64,000 bases of DNA from Pseudomonas triticifolii (GTDB lineage Bacteria; Pseudomonadota; Gammaproteobacteria; Pseudomonadales; Pseudomonadaceae). A program made the translations under genes and the position numbers. Of the stretch, positions 45,670 through 54,158 are shown piece by piece (position 1 is the stretch's first letter; each line of letters begins with the position of its first letter). Below the pieces are notes generated by a model. That model was not told where the DNA came from, did not search any database, and worked only from the letters and a program-made list of their open reading frames with translations. The stretch is from NCBI RefSeq assembly GCF_014358015.1, contig NZ_JACONV010000018.1:1-64000 (forward strand), in the 5' to 3' direction.

Positions 45670-46061
45670 GATCTACCCCTTTATGATTTGGATTGCGCAG
45701 GATTATTGATATGAAGTCAAAAATTGCGCAAGTCATGTTTTATTGAGCAACATTAGCAATCGCCTGCCAGCGCCTCAGGCCTATTCTTTTAAACAGAATC
45801 ACTGCCCGGACACAGCGTCCAGCGCGACCCGCCGAATCAGGCCAGTCGCGGCCTCCCACCCAACCGGGTGCGCCAGGCCCCCGGGCTACATACTGTCCAC
45901 AAGACGGCATGAAGTGAGCCGACGTCATAAGCGTCGCGCAGGACGAAGTATCCCAAGGGGGCCATCTGGCCCCCTTTTCTTTGCGTCCTGATAAAGTGCG
46001 CAGAACGGCGTATCGCTATTACAGTCTTAACAACGTCTATCTGCGTTCTAGTGAGGAAAGC
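45670..46061 (+). ncRNA. Candidate intergenic sRNA ending at an orphan terminator
   Basis: This 392-base gap between divergent genes contains a strong plus-strand Rho-independent terminator at 45955-45982 that no plus-strand gene explains. That implies a non-coding plus-strand transcript starting somewhere between about 45700 and 45900. GGA triplets (CCCGGACAC near 45806, GCAGGACG near 45939) occur but are too few to call an Rsm-type RNA. No promoter was pinned down and the 5' end is unknown. Confidence 0.4.
45955..45982 (+). terminator. Orphan Rho-independent terminator
   Basis: The stem AAGGGGGCC / GGCCCCCTT with an ATCT loop is followed by TTCTTT. On the other strand the tail is not T-rich, so it acts in the plus direction. 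The upstream Lrp gene is transcribed away from it and the next gene starts 80 bases downstream. Confidence 0.85.
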
Positions 46062-47255
46062 ATGAAATCTGGCATCTGGCAGTTCGCGGGCTTGAGTCTG
46101 TTGTGCCTGAGCATAAGTACCCATGCCCTCGCCGACGAGCGTGACGATTCGCGTGGCAACGCCCTCGACGGCGCGTCGTCGCGACAGCAACAGCAGAACC
46201 AGCAGCAGAACCAACAACGTCAGCAGCAACAACAGCGCTTCCAGCAGCAGGAAAATCAACAGCGCCAGATGCAGCAGCAACAGAATCAGCAGCGCAACGT
46301 TGAGCGTCAGCAACAGCAGCAGATCGATCAGCAACAGAACAATCAGCAACGTCAGATCCAGGAGCAGCAGAATCAGCAGCGCCAGGTGGAACGTCAGCAG
46401 CAACAGCAGATTCAGCAGCAGGAACAGCAGCAGCGCAATGTCGAGCGCCAGCAACAACAGCAAATCAACCAGCAGCAGCGCGAGCAACAGCGCCAGATTC
46501 AGGAACAGCAGAATCAGCAGCGCCAGCAGCAACAGCAGTTGAGACAGAATCAGGACAACCTGCCGATTCAGAGCGGCCCTCGTGAAGCCTGGCAGACCCA
46601 GCAACCGCGCCAGGGTTATTACCAGGACATTCCGCGCGGCAACACACGCAACTGGTCCGCTGGCAATGGCAGGCCTGATGATCGCTGGAATGGCCGTCCT
46701 GACGGACACGGCAATGGCTGGGGGCCGGGCCCGCGTTATCGCCCTGGCTATGCCATTGATCGCGTACCGGGCGGTTATTCACGGGTTCCCTATCGCGGGC
46801 AGGATTATTTCTATTCCGAAGGTTACTGGTATCGGCCGCAAGGCCCTCGCTACGTGGTCGTGACCCCGCCCTACGGCGTGCGCGTGCGTAGCCTGCCGTC
46901 GTATTCGCAGGAAGTCTGGATTGGCAGCAGCCTGTTGTTTCTGGCAGCGGGCACGTACTACGCGTATCAGCCTGACAGCCAGGAGTATGTGGTGGTCAAC
47001 CCGCCGCAGAACGGGACGGTGTATTCAGAGCCTGCCCAGCAACAGAGCAACGGCTACGATCCTGTTGCCTATCCGCTTAACGGCCAAAGCCAGCAGCAGG
47101 TCGAGCTGGATCATTACCAATGCTACCGCTGGGGCGTCGACCAGAGCGGGTTTGACCCGGCCAACATCACCTCCCAGCCTCAGCCTGCCGTTGTCGACCT
47201 CTATCGACGTTCGATGGGTGCTTGTCTCGCCGATCGTGGCTACAGGGTCAATTAA
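46062..47255 (+). CDS. Secreted glutamine-rich repeat protein with C-terminal DUF6515-like domain
   Basis: The 397-residue protein has a signal peptide (MKSGIWQFAGLSLLCLSI, cleaved after HALA). Residues about 38-165 form an extremely Gln-rich low-complexity region built of near-repeats with NVERQQQQQI and QRQIQEQQNQQ, likely coiled or disordered. A Gly/Arg/Pro-rich linker follows, then a C-terminal domain (about 235-397) with YSRVPYRGQDYFYSEGYWYR, YVVVTPPYGVRVRSLP and FLAAGTYYAYQPDSQEYVVV, resembling DUF6515 proteins. The final CACLADRGYRVN-like segment has a conserved Cys. Function unknown; probably envelope. The start at 46062 follows a GAGGAAAG site. Confidence 0.85.
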   Translation: MKSGIWQFAGLSLLCLSISTHALADERDDSRGNALDGASSRQQQQNQQQNQQRQQQQQRFQQQENQQRQMQQQQNQQRNVERQQQQQIDQQQNNQQRQIQEQQNQQRQVERQQQQQIQQQEQQQRNVERQQQQQINQQQREQQRQIQEQQNQQRQQQQQLRQNQDNLPIQSGPREAWQTQQPRQGYYQDIPRGNTRNWSAGNGRPDDRWNGRPDGHGNGWGPGPRYRPGYAIDRVPGGYSRVPYRGQDYFYSEGYWYRPQGPRYVVVTPPYGVRVRSLPSYSQEVWIGSSLLFLAAGTYYAYQPDSQEYVVVNPPQNGTVYSEPAQQQSNGYDPVAYPLNGQSQQQVELDHYQCYRWGVDQSGFDPANITSQPQPAVVDLYRRSMGACLADRGYRVN

Positions 47256-47261
47256 AGCCGA

Positions 47262-48155
47262 TCAGGCGTAGGTCTGCTTCACCACTTCCTGCGGGTCGGC
47301 GTGCACCAGCACTTCGGCCTTCGGGTATTTGGCGTGAATGGCATCGACAACCTGATCGCACAGCGCATGAGCGACTGACAGCGTCAGCGTGCCCGGCAGC
47401 TCCAGATGCAGTTGCACGAACCAGTGGTTGCCGGAAATCCGCGTGCGCAGATCATGTGCGCCCAACACCCCCGGTACGCCGCACGCCAGCTCCAGCATGT
47501 CAGTGCTGACGTCGCTGGGTAACTCGGCGTCCATCAGCACGGAAACGGTTTCCCGTGCGATCTGGAACGCGCTCCACAGGATGTAAAACGCAATGCCCAG
47601 CCCGAAATACGCATCCAGCTGCTGCCAGCCAAAGTACGCCAGCGTGAGCGCTACCAGAATGCTGCCATTGAGCAGCAGGTCAGAACGGTAGTGCAGCGAG
47701 TCGGCCCTGATCGCGGCAGAACCGGTCGCCTTGATCACTCGGTATTGCAAGGTCAGCAGCGCCAGCGTCAGCGCAATAGACACCACCATCACCACCATGC
47801 CGAGCAGCGGCGCACCTAACGGCTCGGGGTGTTGAATACGCTGAATGGCCTGAAAGGCAATCAACACACCGCTGACGCCGATGAACAGCGCCTGCGCCAT
47901 TCCCGACAGGGCTTCCGCCTTGCCGTGGCCGTAACGATGGTCGTCATCGGCCGGGCGCAGGGCGTAGTGCACCGCCAGCAGATTGAGGAAAGATGCCGCC
48001 CCATCGAGCAGTGAGTCGGTCAGTCCTGCCAGCATACTGACCGACCCGCTGATCCACCACGCCACGCTCTTGGCCAGAATCAGGGTAACGGCAACCCCAA
48101 GCGAAGCCCGCGTTGCGAGACGCAACAGTCTGCTGTGTTCGGCACTGGTGCTCAT
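47262..48155 (-). CDS. Cation diffusion facilitator (FieF/YiiP-type)
   Basis: The 297-residue transporter has six membrane helices. The CDF metal sites are visible: DSLLDGAASFLNL in helix 2 (YiiP D45/D49 equivalent), HYRSDLLLNGSIL in helix 5 (HxxxD pair), and the cytoplasmic His/Asp ligands LGAHDLRTRISGNHWFVQLHLEL and HALCDQVVDAIH. It exports Zn or Fe(II) in exchange for protons; the exact ion is inference. It ends 6 bp from the convergent Gln-rich gene. Confidence 0.92.
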   Translation of the reverse strand: MSTSAEHSRLLRLATRASLGVAVTLILAKSVAWWISGSVSMLAGLTDSLLDGAASFLNLLAVHYALRPADDDHRYGHGKAEALSGMAQALFIGVSGVLIAFQAIQRIQHPEPLGAPLLGMVVMVVSIALTLALLTLQYRVIKATGSAAIRADSLHYRSDLLLNGSILVALTLAYFGWQQLDAYFGLGIAFYILWSAFQIARETVSVLMDAELPSDVSTDMLELACGVPGVLGAHDLRTRISGNHWFVQLHLELPGTLTLSVAHALCDQVVDAIHAKYPKAEVLVHADPQEVVKQTYA

Positions 48156-48182
48156 GAGGCGTCCTTCAAACCTGAAAAAATA

Positions 48183-48602
48183 TTACGCTGCCGGAATCAG
48201 ACCCAGCGACGCCAGTTGCTCGACACTGCCCTTGTGCTGAATCAGGCGCGGGTCGTTCAACGGCAGCGAACGGCCCAGCTCGGTTTCGAGAATGGCTTGC
48301 AGCTTGATGTTGTCGACACTGCCATCGGCCTTGATCGCCGGTTGCAGCTTCTGCGGATCGATCTGCGCATGCTCGCCCGGCCCGTAGTAAATCGCACCGG
48401 TCGCGAAGTCCACCGCAAAAGCGATCACCCCTGGGATGATATAGAACAACAGACCAAAGGCATCCAGCGCCGCAATGGCCGGATCGATCTTGCCATCAAT
48501 CTGGCCACGACGGTCAGGGTAGAAAATACTGCCGCAGGCAGTCAGTTGGGTCAGCAATGTGGCGACCACAACGCCACCGATCAAACGGGAAGGAATGCGC
48601 AT
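48183..48602 (-). CDS. Small lipoprotein
   Basis: The 139-residue product has a lipoprotein signal (VVVATLLTQLTACGS, lipid Cys near 23). A hydrophobic stretch (LDAFGLLFYIIPGVIAFAVDF, about 47-67) and a soluble C-terminal part with an ETELGRSLPLNDPRLIQ helix follow. No known domain recognised. The conserved-looking FYPDRRGQIDGKIDP directly after the Cys suggests a family found in Pseudomonas. The start MRIPSRLIGG is favoured. It lies 27 bp upstream of the CDF gene on the same strand. Confidence 0.75.
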   Translation of the reverse strand: MRIPSRLIGGVVVATLLTQLTACGSIFYPDRRGQIDGKIDPAIAALDAFGLLFYIIPGVIAFAVDFATGAIYYGPGEHAQIDPQKLQPAIKADGSVDNIKLQAILETELGRSLPLNDPRLIQHKGSVEQLASLGLIPAA

Positions 48603-49083
48603 GGAAAGCTCCTGAGATGAAGAGGGCAACTATACAAGGCAAAGGCTGCAAGGCTAAGACTATTGAGCGGTGGGGTGGTTCTGGTGGGTGATTTATCAGA
48701 TGTGCTCGCCTCAACGCTGATCGTTCCTCACGCTCAATCGCGCTTACACCATGGCGGCAGATCAGACTGTGGGAGGCGGCTTGCCGGCGATCTGCCGGGA
48801 ACCGGCAGCAAAACTAGCGAATGGGGTGGATCAGATGCAGTCAAGGCCCGCTGCGCAGCCCATCGCTGCCGTCGTAACCTGCGAAAGCTCCCACGCCCTC
48901 TGGGCAGAAGCAACGTTCAGCGCTGTCCCGGACGTTGGGTGATGTTTGATAAGGATTCGCCTGTTATTCAGTGACACCTGCGTATTAAAGACGAGCGCCC
49001 TGCGTTGGCACGATCAGCTCCCGATGAGCTTTAGGTTTGCACACACCACACCCGTATAATCAGCCGCCTGTTCTGGAGCTGCC
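48603..49083. other. Intergenic region upstream of hrpB with one REP copy
   Basis: This divergent region of 481 bases contains a single REP at 48769-48790 (GTGGGAGGCGGCTTGCCGGC type) and a TATAAT at 49055-49060. The latter lies 24 bases before the hrpB ATG and is a good -10 candidate, although the nearest TTGCAC is too close to act as its -35. The small frames within are not convincing. Confidence 0.55.
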
Positions 49084-51618
49084 ATGATTTCCCTGCCCAT
49101 CGATGCCGTTCTACCCGCATTGCGCCAAGCGCTGTCCACCCGCCACGAGGCTGTACTCGAAGCCCCTCCCGGTGCGGGCAAGACCACGCGCGTACCGCTC
49201 GCACTGCTGGAGGAGACCTGGCTGGCCGGGCAGACCATTCTCATGCTGGAACCGCGTCGTCTGGCGGCGCGTGCTGCCGCCGAGCGGCTGGCCAGCGAGT
49301 TGGGTGAGAAGGTCGGCGAAACCGTGGGTTATCGCATCCGACTGGAAAGCAAGGTCGGCCCCAGGACCCGCATCGAAGTGGTCACCGAAGGTATTTTGAC
49401 CCGGCGTCTTCAGGACGATCCGGCGCTGGAAGGTGTCGGGCTGCTGATTTTCGACGAATTCCACGAGCGCAGTCTGGATGCCGACCTGGCACTGGCCCTG
49501 AGTCTGAATGGACGTGAGCTATTCCGAGATGATCAGCCGCTGAAAATTCTGCTGATGTCGGCGACGTTGGAGGGCGAGCGTCTGGCAGCGTTGCTGGATG
49601 ACGCGCCGGTGGTGCGCAGCGACGGGCGCATGTTCCCCGTCACGATGCAGTGGGGACGCCCGTTTCAGCCCGGAGAGTTCGTCGAGCCGCGCGTAGTGCA
49701 GACGGTGCTCGATGCGCTGGGCAGCGAGTCCGGCAGCCTGCTGGTGTTTCTACCGGGGCAGGCCGAGATTCGTCGGGTCAATCAGCAACTGGCCGATGCG
49801 CTGGGCGAGCGGGCTGACATTCTGCTGTGTCCCTTGCACGGCGAGCTGGACCTGAGCGCTCAGCGGGCGGCCATCGAGCCTGCGCCCAAGGGCACGCGCA
49901 AGGTGGTGCTGGCGACCAACATCGCCGAGACCAGCCTGACCATCGACGGCGTGCGGGTGGTGATCGATGCCGGGCTGGCGCGGGTGCCGCGATTCGATCC
50001 GGGCAGCGGCATGACGCGTCTTGAAACCCAGCGCATCTCCCGCGCCAGTGCTACTCAGCGCGCTGGACGGGCAGGGCGTCTTGAGCCGGGCGTGTGCTAT
50101 CGCCTGTGGTCTGAGGCGCAGCACGATCTGTTGGCGGCCTACGGTACGGCGGAAATCCTGCAAGCTGACCTTGCCGGGCTCACGCTGCAACTGGCGCGCT
50201 GGGGCGTGACGCCGACTCAACTGGTCTGGCTGGATGTGCCGCCTGCGGCCGCTTATGCACAGGCGCAGGACCTGCTGGTGCGGCTGGAAGCACTGAGCAA
50301 TCAGCCAGGCCAGACGCGCAGCCTGACGCCCCACGGCCAGACCATGGCTGAATTGCCCGCGCACCCGCGCATTGCGCATTTGCTGTTGCGCGGCCATGCG
50401 CTGGGGCTGGGTGATCTGGCCTGTGACGTCGCCGCGCTGTTGGGCGAACGGGATATTCTGCGGGGCGCAGGGGCCGATCTGCACAGCCGTCTGACCTTGC
50501 TGGCCGGCACCGAGCGTGCAGCGCGCGGCGCACAGGGTGGCGTGCAGCGGGCCAAACAACTGGCGCGTCAGTACCGTGGCTATTTGCGTGGCAAGGCTGA
50601 CAGCCCGGTCAGTGAACCCGATCATCCACGCTGGCTGGGTGCCTTGCTGGCGCTGGCCTACCCGGACCGCGTTGCACAGCAGCGTCGAGCAGGCGGTGCT
50701 GAATATCGGCTGGCCAACGGTCGCGCTGCGTTGTTTGCCGAGGCCGATGCGCTGATGAAACAGCCCTGGATCGTCGTGGCAGATCTGGGCAGCCGCCAGG
50801 GGCAGCGCGAAGAGCGTATCTATCTGGCTGCCGAGTTCGATCCGGCGCTGTTCGATTCCGTGCTGGCCGAGCAGGTTACGTTGCTCGATCAGATCGACTG
50901 GGACGAACGCGAAGGCGTGTTCCGCGCTGAACGGCAACGCAAGGTGGGCGAGCTTATCCTCAGTCGTGAACCCCTCACCGGGCTCGACGAAGCCACACGC
51001 AGCCACGCCTTGCTCGCATTGGTCAGGCGTAAGGGACTGGAGTTGTTGCCATGGACGCCGGAACTGCGCCAATGGCAGGCGCGGGTCGCCTTGTTGCGTC
51101 AACTGGATCTGGAAAAGCAGCCTTCCAGCGAATGGCCGAATGTGAGCGATGCCAGCCTGCTCGCCACGCTGGAAACCTGGCTGCAGCCGTATCTGGGCAA
51201 AGTCACGCGGCTCAGCCATTTCGGCAACCTGGACCTGTCCTCGATCCTGCGCAACCTGTTGCCCTGGCCGTTACCGCAACGCCTCGACGAACTTGCGCCC
51301 CATCATCTCAGCGTGCCGTCTGGCTCATCGGTGCGCCTGGACTACAGCGAACACCCGCCCATCCTCGCCGTGCGCCTGCAAGAACTGTTCGGTCTGGCCG
51401 ATACCCCGCGCATCGCCAATGGCAGACAGGTCGTCAAACTGCACCTGCTCTCACCCGCCCGCCGTCCGGTGCAGGTCACGCAGGACCTGGCCAACTTCTG
51501 GCGCAGTACGTATGCAGACGTGAAGAAGGACCTGAAGGGCCGGTATCCAAAGCACTACTGGCCGGACGATCCGCTGGTGGCCGAGGCGACGGCGCGGGTC
51601 AAGCCGAGGGGGACCTGA
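49084..51618 (+). CDS. hrpB: ATP-dependent helicase HrpB
   Basis: The 844-residue DEAH-type helicase has Walker A EAPPGAGKTTRVPLALL (near 27), the DEFH box in IFDEFHERSLDADL (near 124), motif III LLMSATLEG, and motifs V/VI (ATNIAETSLTIDGV and RASATQRAGRAGRLEPG). It has the HrpB C-terminal domain, with RYPKHYWPDDP near the end. HrpB is a superfamily 2 RNA-helicase-like protein of poorly known role. It is intact and marks the last core gene before the accessory region. Confidence 0.96.
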   Translation: MISLPIDAVLPALRQALSTRHEAVLEAPPGAGKTTRVPLALLEETWLAGQTILMLEPRRLAARAAAERLASELGEKVGETVGYRIRLESKVGPRTRIEVVTEGILTRRLQDDPALEGVGLLIFDEFHERSLDADLALALSLNGRELFRDDQPLKILLMSATLEGERLAALLDDAPVVRSDGRMFPVTMQWGRPFQPGEFVEPRVVQTVLDALGSESGSLLVFLPGQAEIRRVNQQLADALGERADILLCPLHGELDLSAQRAAIEPAPKGTRKVVLATNIAETSLTIDGVRVVIDAGLARVPRFDPGSGMTRLETQRISRASATQRAGRAGRLEPGVCYRLWSEAQHDLLAAYGTAEILQADLAGLTLQLARWGVTPTQLVWLDVPPAAAYAQAQDLLVRLEALSNQPGQTRSLTPHGQTMAELPAHPRIAHLLLRGHALGLGDLACDVAALLGERDILRGAGADLHSRLTLLAGTERAARGAQGGVQRAKQLARQYRGYLRGKADSPVSEPDHPRWLGALLALAYPDRVAQQRRAGGAEYRLANGRAALFAEADALMKQPWIVVADLGSRQGQREERIYLAAEFDPALFDSVLAEQVTLLDQIDWDEREGVFRAERQRKVGELILSREPLTGLDEATRSHALLALVRRKGLELLPWTPELRQWQARVALLRQLDLEKQPSSEWPNVSDASLLATLETWLQPYLGKVTRLSHFGNLDLSSILRNLLPWPLPQRLDELAPHHLSVPSGSSVRLDYSEHPPILAVRLQELFGLADTPRIANGRQVVKLHLLSPARRPVQVTQDLANFWRSTYADVKKDLKGRYPKHYWPDDPLVAEATARVKPRGT

Positions 51619-51747
51619 GGGTTCAGGAAGAGAGGGCTTGTAGTGGTCAACTGATACCTGACACGACATCCCTCAATAAAAGTGACTCCGCAGATGGCTG
51701 ACCGGAGACCAAAAGCTTTTATGGCCTGGCAATTACCTGCTACCGAA

Positions 51748-52045
51748 CTACCGAGAGCGTTGGTAGATCTTTTCAGCGCCCTGTATTTGAACCGCGTCGA
51801 TCTATTGGGCTTCGTCAAAGACAAAGATGAATCGGGACTGCGAGAGCATCTGGATCAATGACGCTCCGAGGGGTGTCAGCCTGATTGATGCACAAGATCA
51901 TGAGGTCGATGTCCGAGGGGGACGGGGAACATCTAGCAACAGACCCGAACAAATACCACTCACTCCCGTTGCAAACCGAGCCAGGTTTTTCAGCGATTTC
52001 ACACATGGCAGTGACAGCTGCCTCCCGCTTCATTTGCCTGGCCAA
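51748..52045 (-). pseudogene. MNT-domain nucleotidyltransferase, frameshifted
   Basis: The intact first part (start TTG 52045 or ATG 52033) encodes a minimal nucleotidyltransferase domain, with WYLFGSVARCSPSPSDIDLM, the GS..AR motif and two catalytic Asp (residues 45 and 47). After PIHL the frame hits a stop. Shifting by one base (one extra T in the CTTTG run near 51815-51825) continues as VFDEAQ, a TAG, then IDAVQIQGAEKIYQRSR and a natural stop at 51748. That tail is what small MNT proteins have, so I read two lesions: a one-base insertion and a nonsense change. MNT proteins usually pair with HEPN toxins (MntA/HepT). No partner is adjacent. Confidence 0.65.
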
Positions 52046-52295
52046 CGCAAGAAGTCTCCGGACATGAGTGCTTCAATCAGCCTATCAAAAATTGCCGTTT
52101 TCGACGCCCTTCGCGTTGGATAGAGGGATCTTGGGACGGACCGCTACCGCTTTCGGCCAATAGCAGCCATTCACTTTGCGAACTGGGCGTTGGTACCTAC
52201 TATCCGCGCCTCAGTTCAAGGGGTTGGAGCATCTCACACTCATCAATGTCCGCCGGATGCCGATATACCTGCATAGATCAGCATTAGGACGACCA
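52046..52295. other. Accessory intergenic region
   Basis: Between the MNT pseudogene and the HExxH gene there are 250 bases. A copy of the GCTTTCGGCCAATAGCAGCC motif near 52151-52170 resembles the palindromic repeats elsewhere in the island. No gene recognised. Confidence 0.4.
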
Positions 52296-53699
52296 ATGTC
52301 TAAGCACCACATCCAGGAAACTCTCCAAGCGGGAAACATGGGCACCTACCGCCCCAACGCACTATTCACGCGGATAAGCTCAGAAGGTGATCTGGAGCCA
52401 GAGTATGGCGATCCCCTTCCCGGCGCGGTAGCGCTGCATGCTCACGAATACACACATTACCTGCACAACCTCTCTACGAACGCGGGAGCGATGTCTCTGG
52501 TGAGCAGCTTTTGGCTCATACATCCGTTCATAAAAAATGCTGATAGAAACGCTCGGATATTGGTGTCTAGTGAGTCGGCAGTGGACGACGATGTCATCTC
52601 CGCATTCAAGGTTATGAATGTCATGAGAGGAGTAACTCGAGGTATACCTAAGGGCTATTCCTGGCCATCTGCGAGGTCTTGGGATTTCAAACAGCCAACT
52701 TTAGCTGTTCACGAAGTTACTCATTCGTCCGAAATCGTGGCCAAGGTAAACGTATTTACTATCAAATCTAGAGCAGTTTTTTCAGACGACCACTCACTGG
52801 ATATTGAGATACAGCCCGGGCTTGATTTCATATCCGAGGGCGTAGCGTACGAGATTGAGCGCGAGATCAGGCGACTTGCAGGCATATCTGATGATTTTTT
52901 GGATTACCAAACTCCCAGCTATCCCTATCTAACCTTCCGCCCTCTGGTAGATTTCCTCATCGGTCAACCAAGCACGGCTGAAGAACGCATACTTTTAGGC
53001 ACTTTCGCACTGCTTGACCATTCACCATCTGAAGGCTTGATCAAAGCTTGTAGCGTGATAAGAATGGAGCTCCAAGAAGGTCTAGAGGGTGGTTTTTCGA
53101 ACTATTTAAACCAGGCACTTTACCACTTCAAAAAGTATGCGAATGGCATAATTTAGAGTCAACTTCCGGCTATATCGAAAATTCTATCTCAATCCCAAAC
53201 GCTGTCTGCTGGCGTCGAAATTTACTGCAAACTTATTAAAAAATCACTCGAAAATCGCCAGAAATCCCCGGTCATGGAGGCAGTTTTTATCCAGTCAAAA
53301 ATGACAGCGGAAGATTTTCTTAGGAAATCATTGAACATACTCGAGCGGCAAGTCTGCCAAGAAAAGCCAGGTTCAGCGAGCGTCATTTCTTGGATAGGCT
53401 TGAAAGGTAGTATCGCTGACGAATCAGATGAAACTCTGCAAGCATTCAGCGTCCTTCAGGCAGCAGTTCATTATGTGCAGCAGCACTTTACAATTAACGC
53501 AATCGTCCCCACAGCTGATATCCCAGAAACCCGATGTCCCTTCAGTAGAGCATGTGAGATTCAAACTAAAGCCAATTTTCCTGAAGCTTGTGACACCAAG
53601 CCTTGGGAGTTTCAGCTTACGAACGATCGGACAAAGGTATGCTTTTACGAGGCAGCGCGAATCGCGCTTGCCTCCCGGATATTTAGTGAATCATCCTAG
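52296..53699 (+). pseudogene. HExxH metallopeptidase-like protein interrupted by an in-frame amber codon
   Basis: From the ATG at 52296 (AGGA site seven bases ahead) the frame runs 286 codons to TAG at 53154-53156. It then stays open in the same frame for another 180 codons to TAG at 53697-53699. The first part holds HAHEYTHYLH, an HExxH zinc motif (His50, Glu51, His54), and a downstream Glu in ISEGVAYEIERE (near 181) that could be the third ligand, as in gluzincins. The second part has no known motif. The most economical reading is one 467-residue gene with a single nonsense mutation, or a suppressible stop. An independent gene starting at 53274 is possible but lacks a good ribosome-binding site. 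Function unknown. Confidence 0.65.
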
Positions 53700-54158
53700 G
53701 TTTAGGAGATGCTTTTAATGAAGAACTGCCTGTGGTTCAGGCATCCACACCAGAACGTCAGCTTCGTGTCGATGCTGCCCGTCACGAACGGCAGAAATCG
53801 GCCAAAAGCGGCCATTGTCTCACTACCATTGCGGTAAGGCTGGGCGGCAGATACAAAAACGTGTGGTACAGCCGGGCTATCGGCCGCTGTCGTGGCACTA
53901 CTGCTGGGGCAGTCGTTATCAGGATGGTGGGTACGCCGCCCGGTGAACACTGGCCCTAGCGCGACGCCCCCTTGGCGCGGCACATTGGCAAACGCTGCGA
54001 CCAGATAGCCGAAGTATGCCACCGTCATGAAGGCGCGCTGCTTCACTGCTGCCGCTGTGTGCATAACAGCTGGAATCTGCCGTGTTGATGCTGCTTGCAA
54101 AAGCATGAAAAACGGTTGTGCTTATATAACACTTTGTATAAAGACGGGGAGGTGCTTT
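53700..54158. other. Accessory intergenic region with palindromic repeat copy
   Basis: The first part (53766-53812) carries a copy of the island palindrome (CTGCCCGTCACGAACGGCAG core with TCGGCC). The part from about 53830 to 54010 is G+C rich, unlike its surroundings, and has short frames on both strands (for example minus 53702-54106) that I cannot tie to any family. It may be a remnant of another insertion. From 54100 the sequence becomes AT rich again. Confidence 0.5.

Noticed and set aside
46176..46560. Possible CRISPR array or DNA tandem repeat
   Set aside because: The repetition is codon-level glutamine repeats inside a gene, with no constant repeat and unique-spacer pattern.
45837..46709. 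Leucine-rich open frame opposite the Gln-rich gene
   Set aside because: The LLLL runs are simply the complement of CAG/CAA codons; the plus-strand gene has a signal peptide and a conserved C-terminal domain.
51619..51750. tRNA gene or clear direct-repeat attachment site at the left border of the island
   Set aside because: No cloverleaf was seen, and the matching right end lies outside the window, so attL/attR cannot be defined.
51555..51824. Minus-strand ORF of 89 codons and a plus-strand ORF at 51694-51861 near the hrpB end
   Set aside because: Both overlap the tail of the MNT pseudogene in other frames and show no family features.
53702..54106. Minus-strand ORF of 134 codons in the accessory spacer
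   Set aside because: Part of it is the complement of the palindromic repeat and the rest has no recognisable domain; too weak to annotate as a gene.
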